Of a stretch of DNA of 64,000 bases, positions 1 through 14,100 are shown piece after piece. The position numbers were made by a program, and so were the translations under genes. Under the pieces are notes generated by a model. The model did not search any database and was not told the origin of the DNA. It saw only the letters and a list, made by a program, of their open reading frames with translations. Positions within the stretch are counted from its first letter, which is position 1; each line of letters starts with the position of its first letter. Origin of the DNA: Cadophora sp. MPI-SDFR-AT-0126 (lineage: Eukaryota; Ascomycota; Leotiomycetes; Helotiales; Ploettnerulaceae). The stretch spans positions 992,001 to 1,056,000 of the forward strand of contig JAGMVK010000011.1 of assembly GCA_020747065.1 (NCBI GenBank). Direction: 5' to 3'.

Positions 1-2299
1 AAGAGATACTATACTCTATATATTAATTTCAAGCTACTTAGTCTTTCTTGCAGTCTCTTTATTTAATTAAAGATAAGTGATAAGGTTAAATCTTTTTAAG
101 AATAACTTGTATTTAGCTCTATTAAGCTATAAGCTACTAGTATAATAGCTTTAGCCTTCTTAGGAAGTATTCTAATTTTATTTTCTTAATTAAATTAATT
201 ATTTTATAATCTTATCTTCCTTTTTAACTTTAAGGTTCAAAGAACTAGCCTTAGTTATCTTAAAAAGTACTCTATTTCCAATTTCTTAATTAAACTAATT
301 ACTTTATAATTTATCTCTAACTCTCTTCTAATCTCTATTACGTCAGCCTTTATAAAGAATACTAGCTTCAGCTATCTTAAGAAGTACTCTCTTTTTAGCT
401 TCTTAACTAAATTAACTTACCTTTATAAATTCTAAACTCTAGACTCTAATCTCTAGACTAATAATAGTCTTCTCTTTAATTAAGTATTTCTTTTTTTTTA
501 TTAATATCTTATAAATCTCTTCTTTAGTAAGCTAATATATATAATAACTTTTAGAATTACTATCACTTATACTAAGAGTTAGTAAAGCTAATTATATTAT
601 AAGATATATTTTGCTATAACCTTTTTCTTACTATAAGACCTATCGCCTACGCTAGAAGTTAGTAAGACTAATTATACTATAAGATATATTACCTTTATCC
701 GCTCTTCTTACTTTTCTTACTTATAATACTTTACTAACCTTTAACTAATTAACCTTTAAGCGTAGAAGGCAACTAAGGGACCTAATTACCTAGTAAAAGA
801 GTAGGCCCTTACTCTTCTATAGATTCTCGATTCCTTCCTCCTTAACTCCTCCCTCCTTAACTCCTCCCTCCTTAACTCCTCCCTCCTTAACTCAACTCCG
901 CTACACTTTAACTTATATGGACTAGTTAAATTAATAGCTTAGCGTAAATTAAGGCAACTAGTCCTATTTAGGACTAATTATTTAATAACTAAGTAATTAG
1001 CTAATTAGTCTACTATTATAATTAACTCTCTCTTCTTTTAAACTCTAATCCTAAAAACACGATTTATTATATTAAGCCTAATTAACTTTCCTTACGATTT
1101 TCGTACTTAGAATAGGCTACTACAATGCACTTAAATCTTATAAGAGTAATAGGGGTAATAGCTTAACTATAAGACTATAAGGAAATACTACTAAAAAGGT
1201 ATTTAATTAGTTCGGGAATTTAATCTAATATCATAGCTATAAGATAATAGTAAGTATTTCCTAATACTAGCCTTAGTACTTTAGTTCTTCTTAATATTTA
1301 CTACTTCTTAAACTATAAATTAATTCCTCTAAAAGAGCTTTCTTCCTTTATAGATTAGTTCCTTAAAAAGAGCTTTTTTATATAGTAACAGAGCTAAAGT
1401 AATTAAAGAATTACCTAATTCTTTAAATACTTTTAGATTACTTATATAATTTAGAAAGATTAGTCTATTTTATAATATCTTAAGTACTCTATAAGTATAA
1501 TTAATATCTTTATTTAATAATAAAAAACTTAATCACTAAGTAAAGTATTCTAGATTAAATAAAAACTTAAAGAGTATATCTCTAATAATTTTTATATAAA
1601 AAATTACTATATATAATAAGCCTATAGTAAAGTCTTTTTTATTAAGATTTATAACTACCTTTAAGAGAATAAGACCTTAACTTTTATAAACTATTATTAC
1701 TTAACCTAAGTAAATAGTAAACTAAGTTCTACTATAATTCTTCCCTTTCTATATAAATTTCTATATAATTTTAAAGATTAGTATATATCCTATCTTTTTA
1801 AAAGTCAAGCTAGTATAATTATTAACCTCTATAAGTAAAGTAAATAAATAATCTTTAAAAAAATCATTTTCCTCTACTTAAATAATATTCTTTAGTATTT
1901 CTATAAAGCTATTTACTAACCCTTTACTAATCTAAAGATTATTCTATAGTATAATATAAGCTCTAATAAAGAATTGTAATTTAGTAGCTAAGTTCTTAGT
2001 ATTATCTATAAGTGTATTTATAACTTATAAGCTTATATAAAGAACTAATATCTTCTTAACTAGCTCTCTAAGTACTTTAAGCTTTACTAAGTTATAATCT
2101 CGGACTTCTATTTATATAATATAGATATAAAGAGTATTATTAAATAATACTCTTTTTTTAAAAAATAGATTACTAGTTATATAGTAAAGTAAGAATTATT
2201 ATCTTTTATCTCTAAGTTAGCTAATCCGTAATTAATTAAAAGTATATTTAAAAGTTAATACCTTTTTATCCTCTCCCTCTTAGTATATAATCTTTAATA
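1..2299. repeat. Unassigned AT-rich degenerate DNA
   Basis: This stretch is low-complexity AT-rich sequence of the same character as the rest of the isochore. Apart from a small 15-bp tandem repeat near 836-894, I recognise no gene or element end in it. Part may belong to the 3' end of the Helitron remnant that follows, but I could not place its terminus. Confidence 0.6.
836..894. repeat. 15-bp tandem repeat, about four copies
   Basis: The unit actcctccctcctta repeats head to tail about four times and breaks off into actcaactccg. It is pyrimidine-rich and stands out from the surrounding AT-rich DNA. Confidence 0.85.
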
Positions 2300-4900
2300 A
2301 TTATATTATAATATTAAAAGCTTAGTATATAATATAATCCTACTAGTATATATCTTTCTATAGCTTCTAACTTTTCTTTCCCTTATATAGTTTAGAAAAG
2401 AATAGTAATCTAGTAATTAAAGATAATTAAAAGAAATTACTAATAATAATGAAATTAATTCCTTTAAATAGCTCTTCTTTTCTTAAGAATATCTTAGCTA
2501 AATACTACTTAATCTATATTAAGAGCTTAAAATTAAGTATAGACTTCTTATTAGTAATAAGATATTAAATATACTAAAACTTAGCTTATAGATATAAGAT
2601 AATAGCGCAAGATAGTAATTAAAACAGCTTATTAATAAGAAGATGAAATAAACTATAGAGAGTAATATTTTTAATATTATATATAACTATACTAATTAGA
2701 ATTACTTATAAAATAGGATTCTCTTTACCGGCAGCCTTAGTTATAAGCTAAAGGTAATAATATATTAGAAAAATAGTATAGGTCTTACTATTTCCTACTT
2801 TTCTATTTAATTATATAAGAAGTTAATTAGGATTTTCCTAATTATTAGTAAGAAGTTAAGTATAATAATTAATTAAGAAATTAAAGAGTTTCCTTTACTT
2901 AGGATTTAAAGTAATTAAGTCTATACTTCTAATTACTAAGATAAAGAAGTTAGTAGAGTATAATACCTTTTATACTTTTTACTAATTTATTAAAAGATTA
3001 AGATATTTCCTAATATATATACTCTAATCCTTAATTTTATTAAAAATATATTCTCCTAAATTATTAAGATCTTTATTAATTATAATATTATAATTTAAGC
3101 TAGTAGTAGTAAGGTTCTCCTACTCTTTATTTTTTATATCTTCTTACTTAACTCTAATTAAATTAATTTCCAGAATAATTTCTTTATCTAAATTAAGATC
3201 TTCCTTATAAATCCTCTTTAAAGTATCTTTATAATAATTAAATAGAATCTTATAAGTAACTTTAAAATTCTTCTATACTTCTTAATAAGACTTAAACTAA
3301 TTAAATTCTTTTCTTAGGATTACTAAGAATTAATAAAGTTTAGAGTAAGGTAAATAAAACTAAAACTTAACTTAAAAGAAATACTTAAGCTATTCCTTTT
3401 TAGGTAATATAAAGTACTTAGGCTAGTAATTAATTAATCGTGGTTTAGCCCATAAGCGCTCCTTCTTTATATATCAATTAAAGTATATAAGTTACTAAAA
3501 GAATAAGACTTCTTAAAGCTTATTACCTTAATTTAAATATCTCTTATATAGTAATTTCTGCTTTTTAATATAGCGATTTTCAAGTATAACACTAATATAT
3601 TAATCTCTAGTATTATAGTAGTCTAGAGTATAAACTATACGAGAGGAGTAGTATAATAGTAAACCAAGAATAATATAACTAACTTCTTATATAAAGTAAT
3701 CTCTCTCCCTAATAAGTTTATTAAGGAACTTAATAATAAAAAATAATATTAAGTTTTAAGTACTTATATACTTTAAAACCTCTATCTTAAGTTCTTTATA
3801 TATATAAAAAGCTTTCTCTAACTTAAAGTAGTACTTTAAGATATAATCTATAAGTCTACGAAATATTATTATAAGTTAAATATTAAGATTTACTAATTAT
3901 ACTAATATAAGTATTATAATATATAAATTATAGAATAACTAGTCCCTCTCTACTATAAATTACTATTACTTTAGATTTATATCTTTATATACTTTTACCT
4001 TTACTTGAATTATCTAAGAATAATAAAACTAGTAGTAGTAATTACTATTCTTATTTATATAAATATAATAGATTAATTAATAGTCGCAGTAAGTTTATAC
4101 ATGATTAAAAACTAAGTTAAGAAAATCCTTAGTATTCTAGATATCCTTAAAAGGTAGAGAAACTAAGTTCTTCCTATCTAATCACTAAAATAAATTTAAA
4201 TTAATAGCTATAATCTTCTAAGCCTAATATTCTATAAAAATTAATTTATTTCCTTTATCTTTATAAACTATAAAAAAAGTATTATTTTAAAATAAGCTAG
4301 GATTATCTTTATCCAGAATATAATAGAGAACCTAGTAAATACTATAATAGTGTCCTATACCTCGCATTTGAAACTTAATTCTATACTAAAAGTCTTTATA
4401 ACTAAGGAATAGTTTAAGAACTATATTCTAAAAGAAGATAATTTGTAGGTAAATATAATAAGTAATAATATAAGGATTTAATTGTACTATATTATATATA
4501 ATCTTCTGCTTATCTTTTTTAGCAATAATACTATATTTATTAAATCTTAATAAAAGATATTATAAATTATACTACTATATATCTATATAATTAGTAGTTA
4601 TAAATACTACTAAAAAATCATTAATTACACGTATATAGGTTTTAAAAAAGCTTCTCTTTAAACCCTAAAATAGCAGTATTCTAGAAAGATATATTCCTTA
4701 CTAAATAATCTTAAGTAAAAAGCCTTCAAAGATCTTAAGAGCTTCCTCTAACTTATTAAGCATTAGACTAATAAAATTAAAGTTTTAGTAAATAAAGTAT
4801 TAGCTTATAAATATAGATTTATTCTATATTAATTAATTAAATAAGTAAAATTTAAAGTAAGGATACTATCTAAACTAGCTATTATAAAATTGTAAAAGAT
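2300..4900 (-). pseudogene. RIP-degraded Helitron Rep/helicase remnant
   Basis: Two characteristic blocks can be read on the minus strand. Near 4,300-4,480 the translation gives N-P-Y-I-I-T-Y-Y, then F-Q-M-R-G-I-G-H-Y-Y-S-I-Y followed by a stop where Trp is expected. This fits the Helitron Rep segment with its H-x-H (HUH) motif, the second His being Tyr here (a C-to-T change). Near 2,640-2,800 it gives V-G-N-S-K-T, then V-I-L-I-S-I-V-I-Y-N-I and T-L-Y-S-L-F-H-L, which fits a degenerate Pif1-type Walker A and the following A-P-T-G-x-A-A-x-N-I block. Order and orientation match a RepHel protein. Stops are frequent, so it is dead. Outer limits are approximate; I could not find the TC and CTRR termini. 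Confidence 0.7.
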
Positions 4901-6464
4901 ACTATTCCTATTCTTATAAAGATACTAACTATTAGCGGGAATTATTGAAATCAACTAATTTATAAGGAAAAAGCGTTAGAAATACTATAGTAAAAAGCTA
5001 CTAGATTCTCCTAATTTCATCAAGGAATTATATTCTAATAAAGAGTACAATAATAATCAGAGTCTTTTTAATAACTACATAAATAGCTATTATCTCTAGT
5101 ATATCTTTCGCTAAATATAGAATAACTAAGTAATCCGGAGGAACTTATATAACTCCGTTATTATTTATAACTTCTTTATTAATTCTAGCTTATTAAGATA
5201 TAGTTAACTTATTATTATTTTTATTTATAAAAAAAAATATTATTTCTTAAGTTTTTATAATTTATATAATCTAATTATAGATATTACTATTCTTAGAATA
5301 ATACTATTTTAATAGTTTATAATTAATAGTAATATCTTTATAATTAGGGTAATTCTACTTTAAGAATATAAACTAAATAAAAAGTCTATATTAACTAACT
5401 TTAAAATCGTTAAGAAATTAGCACCGGATTTATTTATTACTATTTACTAAAATAAGGAAAATTATATTAAACTCTAAAGGTATTAATAGTACTCTATTAC
5501 TAAACTTAATATAATTATTTATAAAAGTAATATAATATTTAATATACCTGAATTATAAACTACGAGCTCTATAGACTTATATTTATATATAAGTAAGAGA
5601 TATACAAATCTACTTAATCTAAAAGAACTTTAGTAAGTAATATAGTATCTTTCCTAAATCTATATTATTAACTCTAAATATGAAATAAAAGTAATATTCA
5701 GTTTTATTTTATTAGTAGTATTATTAATAAATCTTATTTAAGATCTTAATATTTATTTATTCCTCTTTATACTAAGGATAATAGACTATTTCTATATTTA
5801 TAAGTAAAACATAAAAGTTTTTAACTCTTTACTAGTTCACTAAATAGATTAATTATATATAAATAACTATAACTAATCTCTTAATATATTCTTAAGTTAT
5901 CTATCCTTATAATAGAATATCTATATACTCCTACTTAATATTATTAAGGTTATAATCAAAACTAAAGCTTCATTTAAATAAAAAAGGCAAAGACTATAAA
6001 AAGGATTACTAAGTATTTAATAATTCTAAAAAGTAATATTCTAATTTATAAAAAAATAGAACATATAATTCTATAAAAGTAAAGGGATTAATAATAGGAG
6101 CTAAAAATTTAATAAGTGAAATATCAATTCTTTAATTAACTTTCTTAACTTAAGAATTAATAGTAACTACTTAGTACTATTTCTTAATATTATTAAACTA
6201 TTAAAAATAGTTTTATACTATAAATCGCGCCTTAAGATTAGAACTTTATATTAAAGATAAAGACCTATAAGAAAGAAGACTATTTGGATTAAAAGTATCA
6301 CTACTAGTATAAGAAGTAAATAATCTTATACTTCTTTTCTTATAATAAGAAGTATTATCTTTCCACTTAATTAAAAGTTATTTATTAGGGTTCTTTTTAA
6401 TAAAGTAAGTCTATCTTATAACTTAGATTTTACTCCTATACTCTATATATTATACTAATATCTT
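4900..6464. repeat. Unassigned AT-rich degenerate DNA
   Basis: AT-rich sequence between the readable Helitron Rep block and the target duplication of the next LTR element. It may contain the amino-terminal part of the Helitron protein, but no motif is clear. Confidence 0.5.
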
Positions 6465-6679
6465 TGTCGGTTCAATACCGAATATAAGCTAAGAATCAAA
6501 CGTAAATATTATGTATATGCATATCAAGCTTAATGGTGTGGAAAATCTGTGTATTTCTAAGAGGGGGCGGGAGATGCTAGACTATATACTGCCTCCGAAA
6601 CGCTACCGAATCGCCTCTGTAAGTAGTCCTACCCCCTATTCTAGCTGAGATATATCTCGTATAGGCCTGTGGACTAACA
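6465..6679 (-). repeat. 3' LTR of the outer Copia element
   Basis: About 215 bp, aligned over its whole length to 22,486-22,698 with differences that are almost all transitions. It lies downstream of the minus-strand pol, so it is the 3' LTR. The five bases before it, atctt, recur after the other LTR. Confidence 0.92.
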
Positions 6680-7399
6680 CCGGTAAATCTTCTTTTAGAA
6701 AGATAGTTTCTAAGTAAATCTCCGTTATAAAAGCAAATCTCTATTCCAATTATAAGAGAAAAAAAAGTTATAAAGAGTGACTATATAGGTAAAGGAGGTA
6801 GAATAGGCGTACTAAGTACGAAGCCACGGAAGTACTATAGTCTAAAAGACCTCTAGTTATGGCCTGAAAGCTATATATTAGAAGTAGTTGATATAGCCTA
6901 TTAGAAGATAATAGTAAGTAAATAAATACTAAGCGAGGCTATTACTAACTATATAAAATCGAGATCTTTCTTTATTCTGAAGCTCTTCCTTCTTAAGTAA
7001 ATACTAAAGAATTACTTATAAGTATATAAACCTTTAATCTTAAGAGATATTTACTAATATTTTATTATAGTCTGTACTAAATTAAATAAGTAAAAGTAAG
7101 TATAGAAATTCAAAAGAATTATAGGTGATTTAGTAGTAAAACAGATACTAATATAAATAGTACTTGTACTAATACTATTTAGAGCTCTTACTACTACGCA
7201 CTAAAACTACTATATTTATTACATCCAACTCCTAGCAAAGAAATTAAACTACGTTTACTCCTTTAATAAGTAAGAGAGTAAGAAATACTTATACTATACT
7301 AAAAAGAAATCCCTATATAATCCTATAAGTACTTCCTTTCCTTTTTTCTAATCTTAAATTCTGAATTACCCCGAATATAATCCGTAATTAACTTATTTA

Positions 7400-8100
7400 T
7401 AGATCCCTTAGTTCTTAGATATTAAGTACTAAGAACTCACTTATGCCCTTGTTAGTAAGGATACTGTTGCTATCTCTACTACTACTATAGCTATTAATAT
7501 AGAACTCTAAGTTATAGCTACTAAGCTATTAAAGACTTAGAATAAAATGAGTTTAGTGTTATTAGAGAAGACTCGTACTCTCTATACTAAGATAGCGAAT
7601 CTTACTTAAAGTTAATTCATAGATAATCCTCTTTTCTTTTATTCTAAATCTTCACTAAATATACTCTAGTTCTTATCTAGCTAAAACTTCTATAGAACTA
7701 CAGGTAGATCCTCTCCTGTATAGAGAAGCGGGTTAAGGAGGCTATAGCTTCTATTATATCTCGTTGTAGTAGTATTAAGTATAAGACCCCTGCAAGGGAT
7801 AATAGAGATAGAGATAAAGAAGGTTCGGGCCCTTAGGTAAAGAGAAATCAGGGTAGAAGTCGCTTAGGTAGCGTAGGGGAGGAGGAATCTAGTAATACGC
7901 TAGTTAATCTAAGTGCTACTTATAAGTAGGGGAATAGGCCTTATTTCGGAAAGGCTTTATAGTTAGTTCTTTATAGCAGTACTTTCTTTATACCGGTATA
8001 TAGAAGTAATCCCCTATAGTGAAACTAGCACTTAGTCCCTATTAAAGTATTATTGCAAGGCTACTTATTAGTGCTTTAAATCAGAGGGTAATTACTTATA
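7400..8100 (+). pseudogene. Degenerate plus-strand reading frame between pol and LTR
   Basis: On the strand opposite to the outer element's pol, the segment from about 7,720 to 7,990 reads as a hydrophilic Arg/Ser/Asp-rich protein with only a few Q-type stops. The sequence before it back to about 7,400 is less clear. It lies between the end of pol (near 8,310) and the 3' LTR. I do not recognise the product; it could be chance openness in a less mutated island. Confidence 0.3.
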
Positions 8101-8309
8101 AATTAAACTTATTCTTTCTTCTATATCTTAAATATAACTGAAAATAATTGTAAGTGATTAATAAGAGTTATAAGAAAATTATAATAAAGGAAAAATTACC
8201 CCTTATTTGAAACTTTTCCGTTACTCTACTGAATTAGTACCGTTGATTTATAAGCCCAGATTATAAGTTAAACTAGCTTCTAAATTAATATTAAGTAGCT
8301 TCTAAACTT

Positions 8310-10712
8310 AACCCTCTATCTTTACAATTAAGGTATTAGTATTAATTAGCTCTTAAAGAGCTCTATTCAGCGTTGTTTTTATTATAGCATTAGTAGGATT
8401 ATAAGTACTATTAATTTATTAAATCTCCGTTAACTCTCTACGCTTATATGATTAACGAATTACTATTATATCAATTATTAAACGCTTCTCCTTTATGGTA
8501 CTAAGCTTAACAATATACTTGTAGAGAGATAGGGAATCTGTATATACTATAGTAGGAAGCTATAGTAATCTAAGCTTATCTATCATCATATTAATAGTAG
8601 TTCCTAAGGTAATTAACATATCGATTCCTACTACTATAGTATATAGCTCCGAAGTGAGTACAGCACGCGTTACTCTTTTATACTTTATGGAGCTTATATA
8701 AATAATATTACTGGAAAGGATAAATTCCGTGTCCCCTTTTATTTCTATTCTAATTATTACTAGAAACCCGATCTATGAACTTAGATCCTTATTATTAGTA
8801 AATAATCTATTAATAAAGATATAAAGTTTAGTATAGTATAAATTAATTAGTATATATTATAAACCTCTTTTTATATTATCTATTTACTATTAAAGGTATT
8901 AATTTAAAGCTTTAGTGTTATTAATCGTTAGATTCTGATATTACGCTATTACTAATAGATCAAAGTTAGTTTCCAGTTAGTAAATCATTATAATATAAGC
9001 TCTATAAGCGCGTTGCTCTACGTAGGCCTTCTTATAATCTAGTGCTTTTATATTAACTAATTCTAGCCTTACTTCTTACCCTTTCTGCGATATATAAATA
9101 TTATCTTTATCTAAAGTAATAGTATATTTATTAAACGTAATAGATTCGGAGGGGAGTAGGACCTAAATTAGCTTCATTAGGAAATTAGCTTCTATAATCC
9201 TATCCTACTCTCTTATTAAGAAGTTATTATCCCTAAGGATAAGAGTGTTATTTATTTATATTCTAACGACTCTAAACTCGTAGCTTTCTTTAGTACTAAT
9301 TAGTAAGTAAGGGTTATACATTAACGTTTCCATCTGGAGCCTTTCTATATAGTGCTTATAGTAGGTATTAAACTAGTGATTTCCGGATTCTAGTATATTA
9401 TAGAAAGGGAGTATTACTATAAATATTATACTAGAAGGGAATTCATCTATGATTTCTTCTAATAGCTATATAAAGATATTCTAAAAGAGTTTTATTATTA
9501 ACTAAACGTAAGCCTAGGTAATATCTTGGATTACTAGACGTATACCAGACCCCTTTTAGACCTAGTTCAATTGCCTTATAGTTACAGCTAAGAAGATAAG
9601 TAATCTCTAGCTTACCCATTGAATAATAAGAGACTAGATTAATATCTCCTTCTTACTTTTATTATTAAAGTATTAGATAATAAGCCTTAATTTCTTATAT
9701 AGTATTATAGACTTCTTACCCTTTACTTTATTTACTATCCTTAATTTAAAGATACAATGACTTCTTATTCTAAGATCGCTTTTAGAAATCAGTATAAAAA
9801 CACCTCTCTTAATAAGAGCTTCGTACTTAGTTCATTGGGATTACTGAAATAGTAAGCTAGGTGTAGTAATCTTACCCTCTACACGTAGCTTAATTAATAG
9901 CTTTTAATCTCTTATCTCCTTCTTAGTTAGAAATATTTTAGTATTATAATTATTATTAATTATTAGTAGTCCTGGGATTAGCTTTATAAATAGGACTTTA
10001 ATAGCGATTTAGGGGGCTTTTAGTATAGTTTTAGGGGCTTTTTAGACTAGTAAGCTAAGCTTATAAGTTACATTTAGCAATTTTTCTTTCTTTTATTTAA
10101 CGCTAGATATATCTATCTTAAATAAATGTACTAATATTAAACAAAATATACGTATTCTACTATTATCTATATCTATTTTATATGCTTTACTCTTTATTTC
10201 TAAGAAAGTGTATAGTTCCTTCTATTCCTTCTTTTCACGCCAAACTAATACTTAATCTTAAAGTTTAAGATTATAAATATATATTATACTAGGGCCGTTA
10301 CGGGTTACTAGCGTATTATTAACTTACTGTTTCATATGTATTTAGCGCACCTCTATTATAGCCCTCTTAATAATCTTCACACGTTATTAAATAAATAAGT
10401 TTAGAGGATTCATTTTCGTTATTTTTAGGTAAGTACTGAAAACAAGAAGCGTAGGGATTAAGCTATTTAGTCTAGTTATATCGTTAATAGCTTTAATAGC
10501 TATCTATAAGCGATCCTTATCGCTTATATTAAGGTACTTTTCCGTAACGATTTCGTAAGCATATTAGAGTAAACGATGATATTATTCTACCTTACTAATT
10601 AAGTAATACGCCTCTACTAGGATAAGTTTAAGCGTGCTTCCTACGGCCCTAAGTACACTCCAAAACTCCGCAAAATTAAAGTTAGTTCCATAATTATAGA
10701 TAACAAAGTTAG
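8310..10712 (-). pseudogene. Outer Copia pol: integrase end, RT, RNase H
   Basis: Just below the insertion the minus strand reads P-N-F-V-I-Y-N-Y-G-T-N-F and then a V-E-x-Y-H block, matching the catalytic core of fungal Copia integrases. Reverse transcriptase follows, with D-I-T-Q-A-Y-V-Q near 9,510-9,540 and F-Y-N-I-L-E-S-G-N-H further on. The usual T-D-D-T catalytic box reads I-N-N-T at about 9,244-9,255. RNase H follows near 8,400-8,690 (K-R-V-T-R-A-V-L-T-S-E-L-Y, then Y-T-D-S-L-S-L-Y). The frame ends near 8,310. Many Gln and Trp codons are stops. Confidence 0.88.
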
Positions 10713-10717
10713 GGGAT
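10713..10717. repeat. Target-site duplication, left copy (gggat)
   Basis: The five bases directly before the inner 5' LTR, repeated at 19,335-19,339 directly after the inner 3' LTR. Confidence 0.85.
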
Positions 10718-10795
10718 TGTCGTACAAGAATCGAGGGTAGAAGCTATATAGCCTATTACGCAGTTTGCCACTGCGGTATCGCTTTTGGCGCGATA
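10718..10795 (+). repeat. 5' LTR of the inner Copia, 78 bp
   Basis: Identical base for base to 19,257-19,334. It is far shorter than typical Copia LTRs, but the matched target duplication and G-run support it as the true terminal repeat. Confidence 0.85.
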
Positions 10796-11199
10796 GTTAA
10801 GAGCCACATTCTGTCTTATTATCTACTCGGTGTAAACGCAGTTTTGCAGCTTCAATCAAGCTATTAAAAGAAGACTCTCTTAATCATCCTTTTCAATCTA
10901 TGATCTTTCTACTACTATATCCCTTGCAAACGATTCCGACTCTGGAAAAGCACTTAGCTCTAACGCTATCTGCTTAAAGCTAGAGGATTTCCCTACCTAG
11001 CTTAAGTATTTAATTCTTAGCGCTAATATCCTTAGATTATAGTTATTTATTAATCTAAATGCTCTAGATACTCTATCGCTATCTTAAATTATTAATAAAA
11101 CGCCTCGAACTATAGAGTAAATCGCTGAGGATTAGAATACTCGCTTACTTTAATCTTATAACACAGATTACGCTAAATACTTGAAGAATCTCGAAATAT

Positions 11200-14100
11200 A
11201 GGTAGAGAGATCCTTATTAACTCTAGATAGCTCTTAGAGTAATACTCCTAAAACTAAGATATAGTCCCAGATATAAATAGTAGAAGGACTATCTTTACTA
11301 GATCGTATACCTAGAGCTCTATATAAACCTAAGATTATTAAAAGCTCTAATTACGAATCTATAGCTAAATTAGAATCTGAGCTTTAGAAAATAAATATTT
11401 CTATCTAGTAACCCCGGACGATATAGTACTAAAAGCTCTACAAATAGATCGAGAAAACTATAGTAAGGCAGTACTTTGAGATTACGAATATAGAGATTAT
11501 TTCAAGCGGAGATTTTAATATCTAAGCCTTACTATAAGTATTGAAACGTGTCCTTAACTAAACTGAGATAATAATCTAGTTAGCGATAAGGAGTAAGTAC
11601 CGAGCTTCCCTTAAAGCAGCTAATAGAGCTAGGACTAATCCTAAAATATAGATTATGTCTTACTAAGAGCTTATTCGTAAGGGTATCTTATACTATATTC
11701 CAGAAGTCGATAGAGCTCTTGGTATTACTGATTTCCTAATCGCTGTAAGTAACTTTGATTATATATAGTCTTATAAATACTTCCTTAGCTTTAAAGAGGC
11801 TGATAATCTTAGAAGCTTATAGCTATATACTCTTACATAGCTCGTAAGACTCTTTTATACTAAGGAAGTAGATACTTAATATTATAAGCTTATAAACGGA
11901 AAGGGAAAGGGACATAGATATTTTACTACTCTTAGCGGAAGGAGTAGTAACGCCGGTATTAATACTACGATAGCTCTAGAGCCTAAGGGTACTAGTGGAA
12001 ATGATATAGTAGGAAATAAGTATCTATACTTAAAGGATCGCACGCATAGTTAGGCTCTAAAGGACTGCGTAAAGCTCCAGCTTATAGTCTGCGGTAAAAC
12101 CTTCTCTTACATAGGAAAGAGAAAGCCCTTCGTATTAGACGCAGCTACTAAAGAGATCCGCGATCGCTTTATTACTAGTAAATAAAGAATACTAAGATTA
12201 AATTTTAGTAAGGGAACTAATAGAGCGTTACTACTAAGTGTAGAAAGCGCTCTTAAGAAATAGGAATCTAATGAAGCTCAGGGAAAATTAAAAGGAGTAT
12301 TCCCTAGAAACTTAATAGATAAGAGTAAGACGTCTTCTAGTAATTTCGTTATGATACTTCTAAGCTTAGATAAAGCTTTTTAGCCCGGAATCTATTTTAC
12401 TTAGGGATCATATGAACGTTACTCTCTATCTGTAAGTATACTGCTTAATAACTATAGAGCTATGAACCTTGTTAATAATATATCCTTATTAGAGCCTAGT
12501 ACATTTATTAAGGCAGGTCTATAAGATACTGTTAAGTATGGAAGCTCTTAGTTACCAATTATTAAATGTAGAACACGTATTCTAAAAGATATTCTTTAAG
12601 GCCTAGATAGAAAGACCTTTGATCTTACGCTTACTAAGGTAGCTGTTATTAAAGGTTTTCATGTAAATATTATCTCGGAAGCTCACCTGTAGAATATTAG
12701 ATTATAGTACTATAGAATAGACTATATACTGCGCTAGCGTGACGATACTTAGTCTATAGGTAATCACTTAGTTATTCGAAAGCTTATTCGCGAGTTCAAT
12801 CTTATATTCTTTAAATATAATAAGCGTTCAAACTATTCGTTAGACTTAAGTGAGATCCTATATAGTAAAGCAGGTATTATTACATTTTCTAGTACTAGCT
12901 GCTAAAGGCTACGCGCTTTCCATCTATTACGCGATTATAGTATAACCTGCTTAAGTATAGAAAGGTTATGGCATCTACGGACTAAGCACTTAGGTCCAGA
13001 TACTCTTTAAAAGTTAGTAAGAGCTTCTAGGGGTATGAGATTCTCTGATATTATTAGATATTTGAAGTGTAAGTAATGCGCGCTAGCGCATGCCTTATAA
13101 GTTATATCTTGCCGTCCAAATAAGCGACGATTAGTAAGGCTATTCTAGAGGATTAGTTAGGATTTATTCGACTTCCCAGTTTACCTTAGAAACTACTCCT
13201 AGCTCCTTATACTTAAATACGAGTATAGCGGACTACTCGTTAGCTATGTACTCCAGTTAAAAACACATGACAAGGTATTTGAATACATCGAGAGCTTTAA
13301 ACGTTAGGTGTAGACTCAGTTTAGACTTTCGATCTGCAAATTCAAGCATAACTAAGAAAAGGTAGTTATTACTATCCAGGGATTTACAAGATATAAGATA
13401 TAGGTAGATAAGCTCGGTATCGAGCTCGAGATCTCGCTAACTGCAACCTATGAACCGAATAGTGTAGTAGAACAAGCTAGCTAGGAGGTAATCATAAGAG
13501 GTGTTAAAATGCAGCTATCTGTAAATCTTCCTAAGGAACTTGGACTTAAATATGCGCTAGCAGGTATTTATTTATATAATAGATACCTAAATCGTATATA
13601 AAATTGGAGATTACTACTTAAAATAAATAATTAGTAGTTTCGTAACTACTTTTAATAGTATAATCCTGCGATTATTATAAGACTAACAGTAGATTTCAAA
13701 CCTAACTGGAATAGGATCTATATCTTTAGATATAAAGTATACCTATTAATAGTAGAACGAGCACTTAGATAAGAAAAAAGAGCGTTTAAAGTTAAACCCT
13801 ATGCGTATATCGGGTATCTTATAGGTTTTCGCGCTTCTAATATCTATAAGATCTGGGTACTACGACTTAATTAAATTATTATCACGTGAAACGTTCACTT
13901 CAATGAAGAGAGCTTTTACGTCTCTAAAGAAGAGGAAGTAGAGATCTCTAAAAAAGAAGCTTAATCTCTTACAGAGCTTCTATAGGATAAAGAGGTAATA
14001 GGATATATCTCTAGCCTTATGGAGAGTGTTTTAGAGGATATACTGAATAAGCGTATAGTTACTTCAGATAAAGGGATTCCACTTAATCTAAGGGAAGAGT

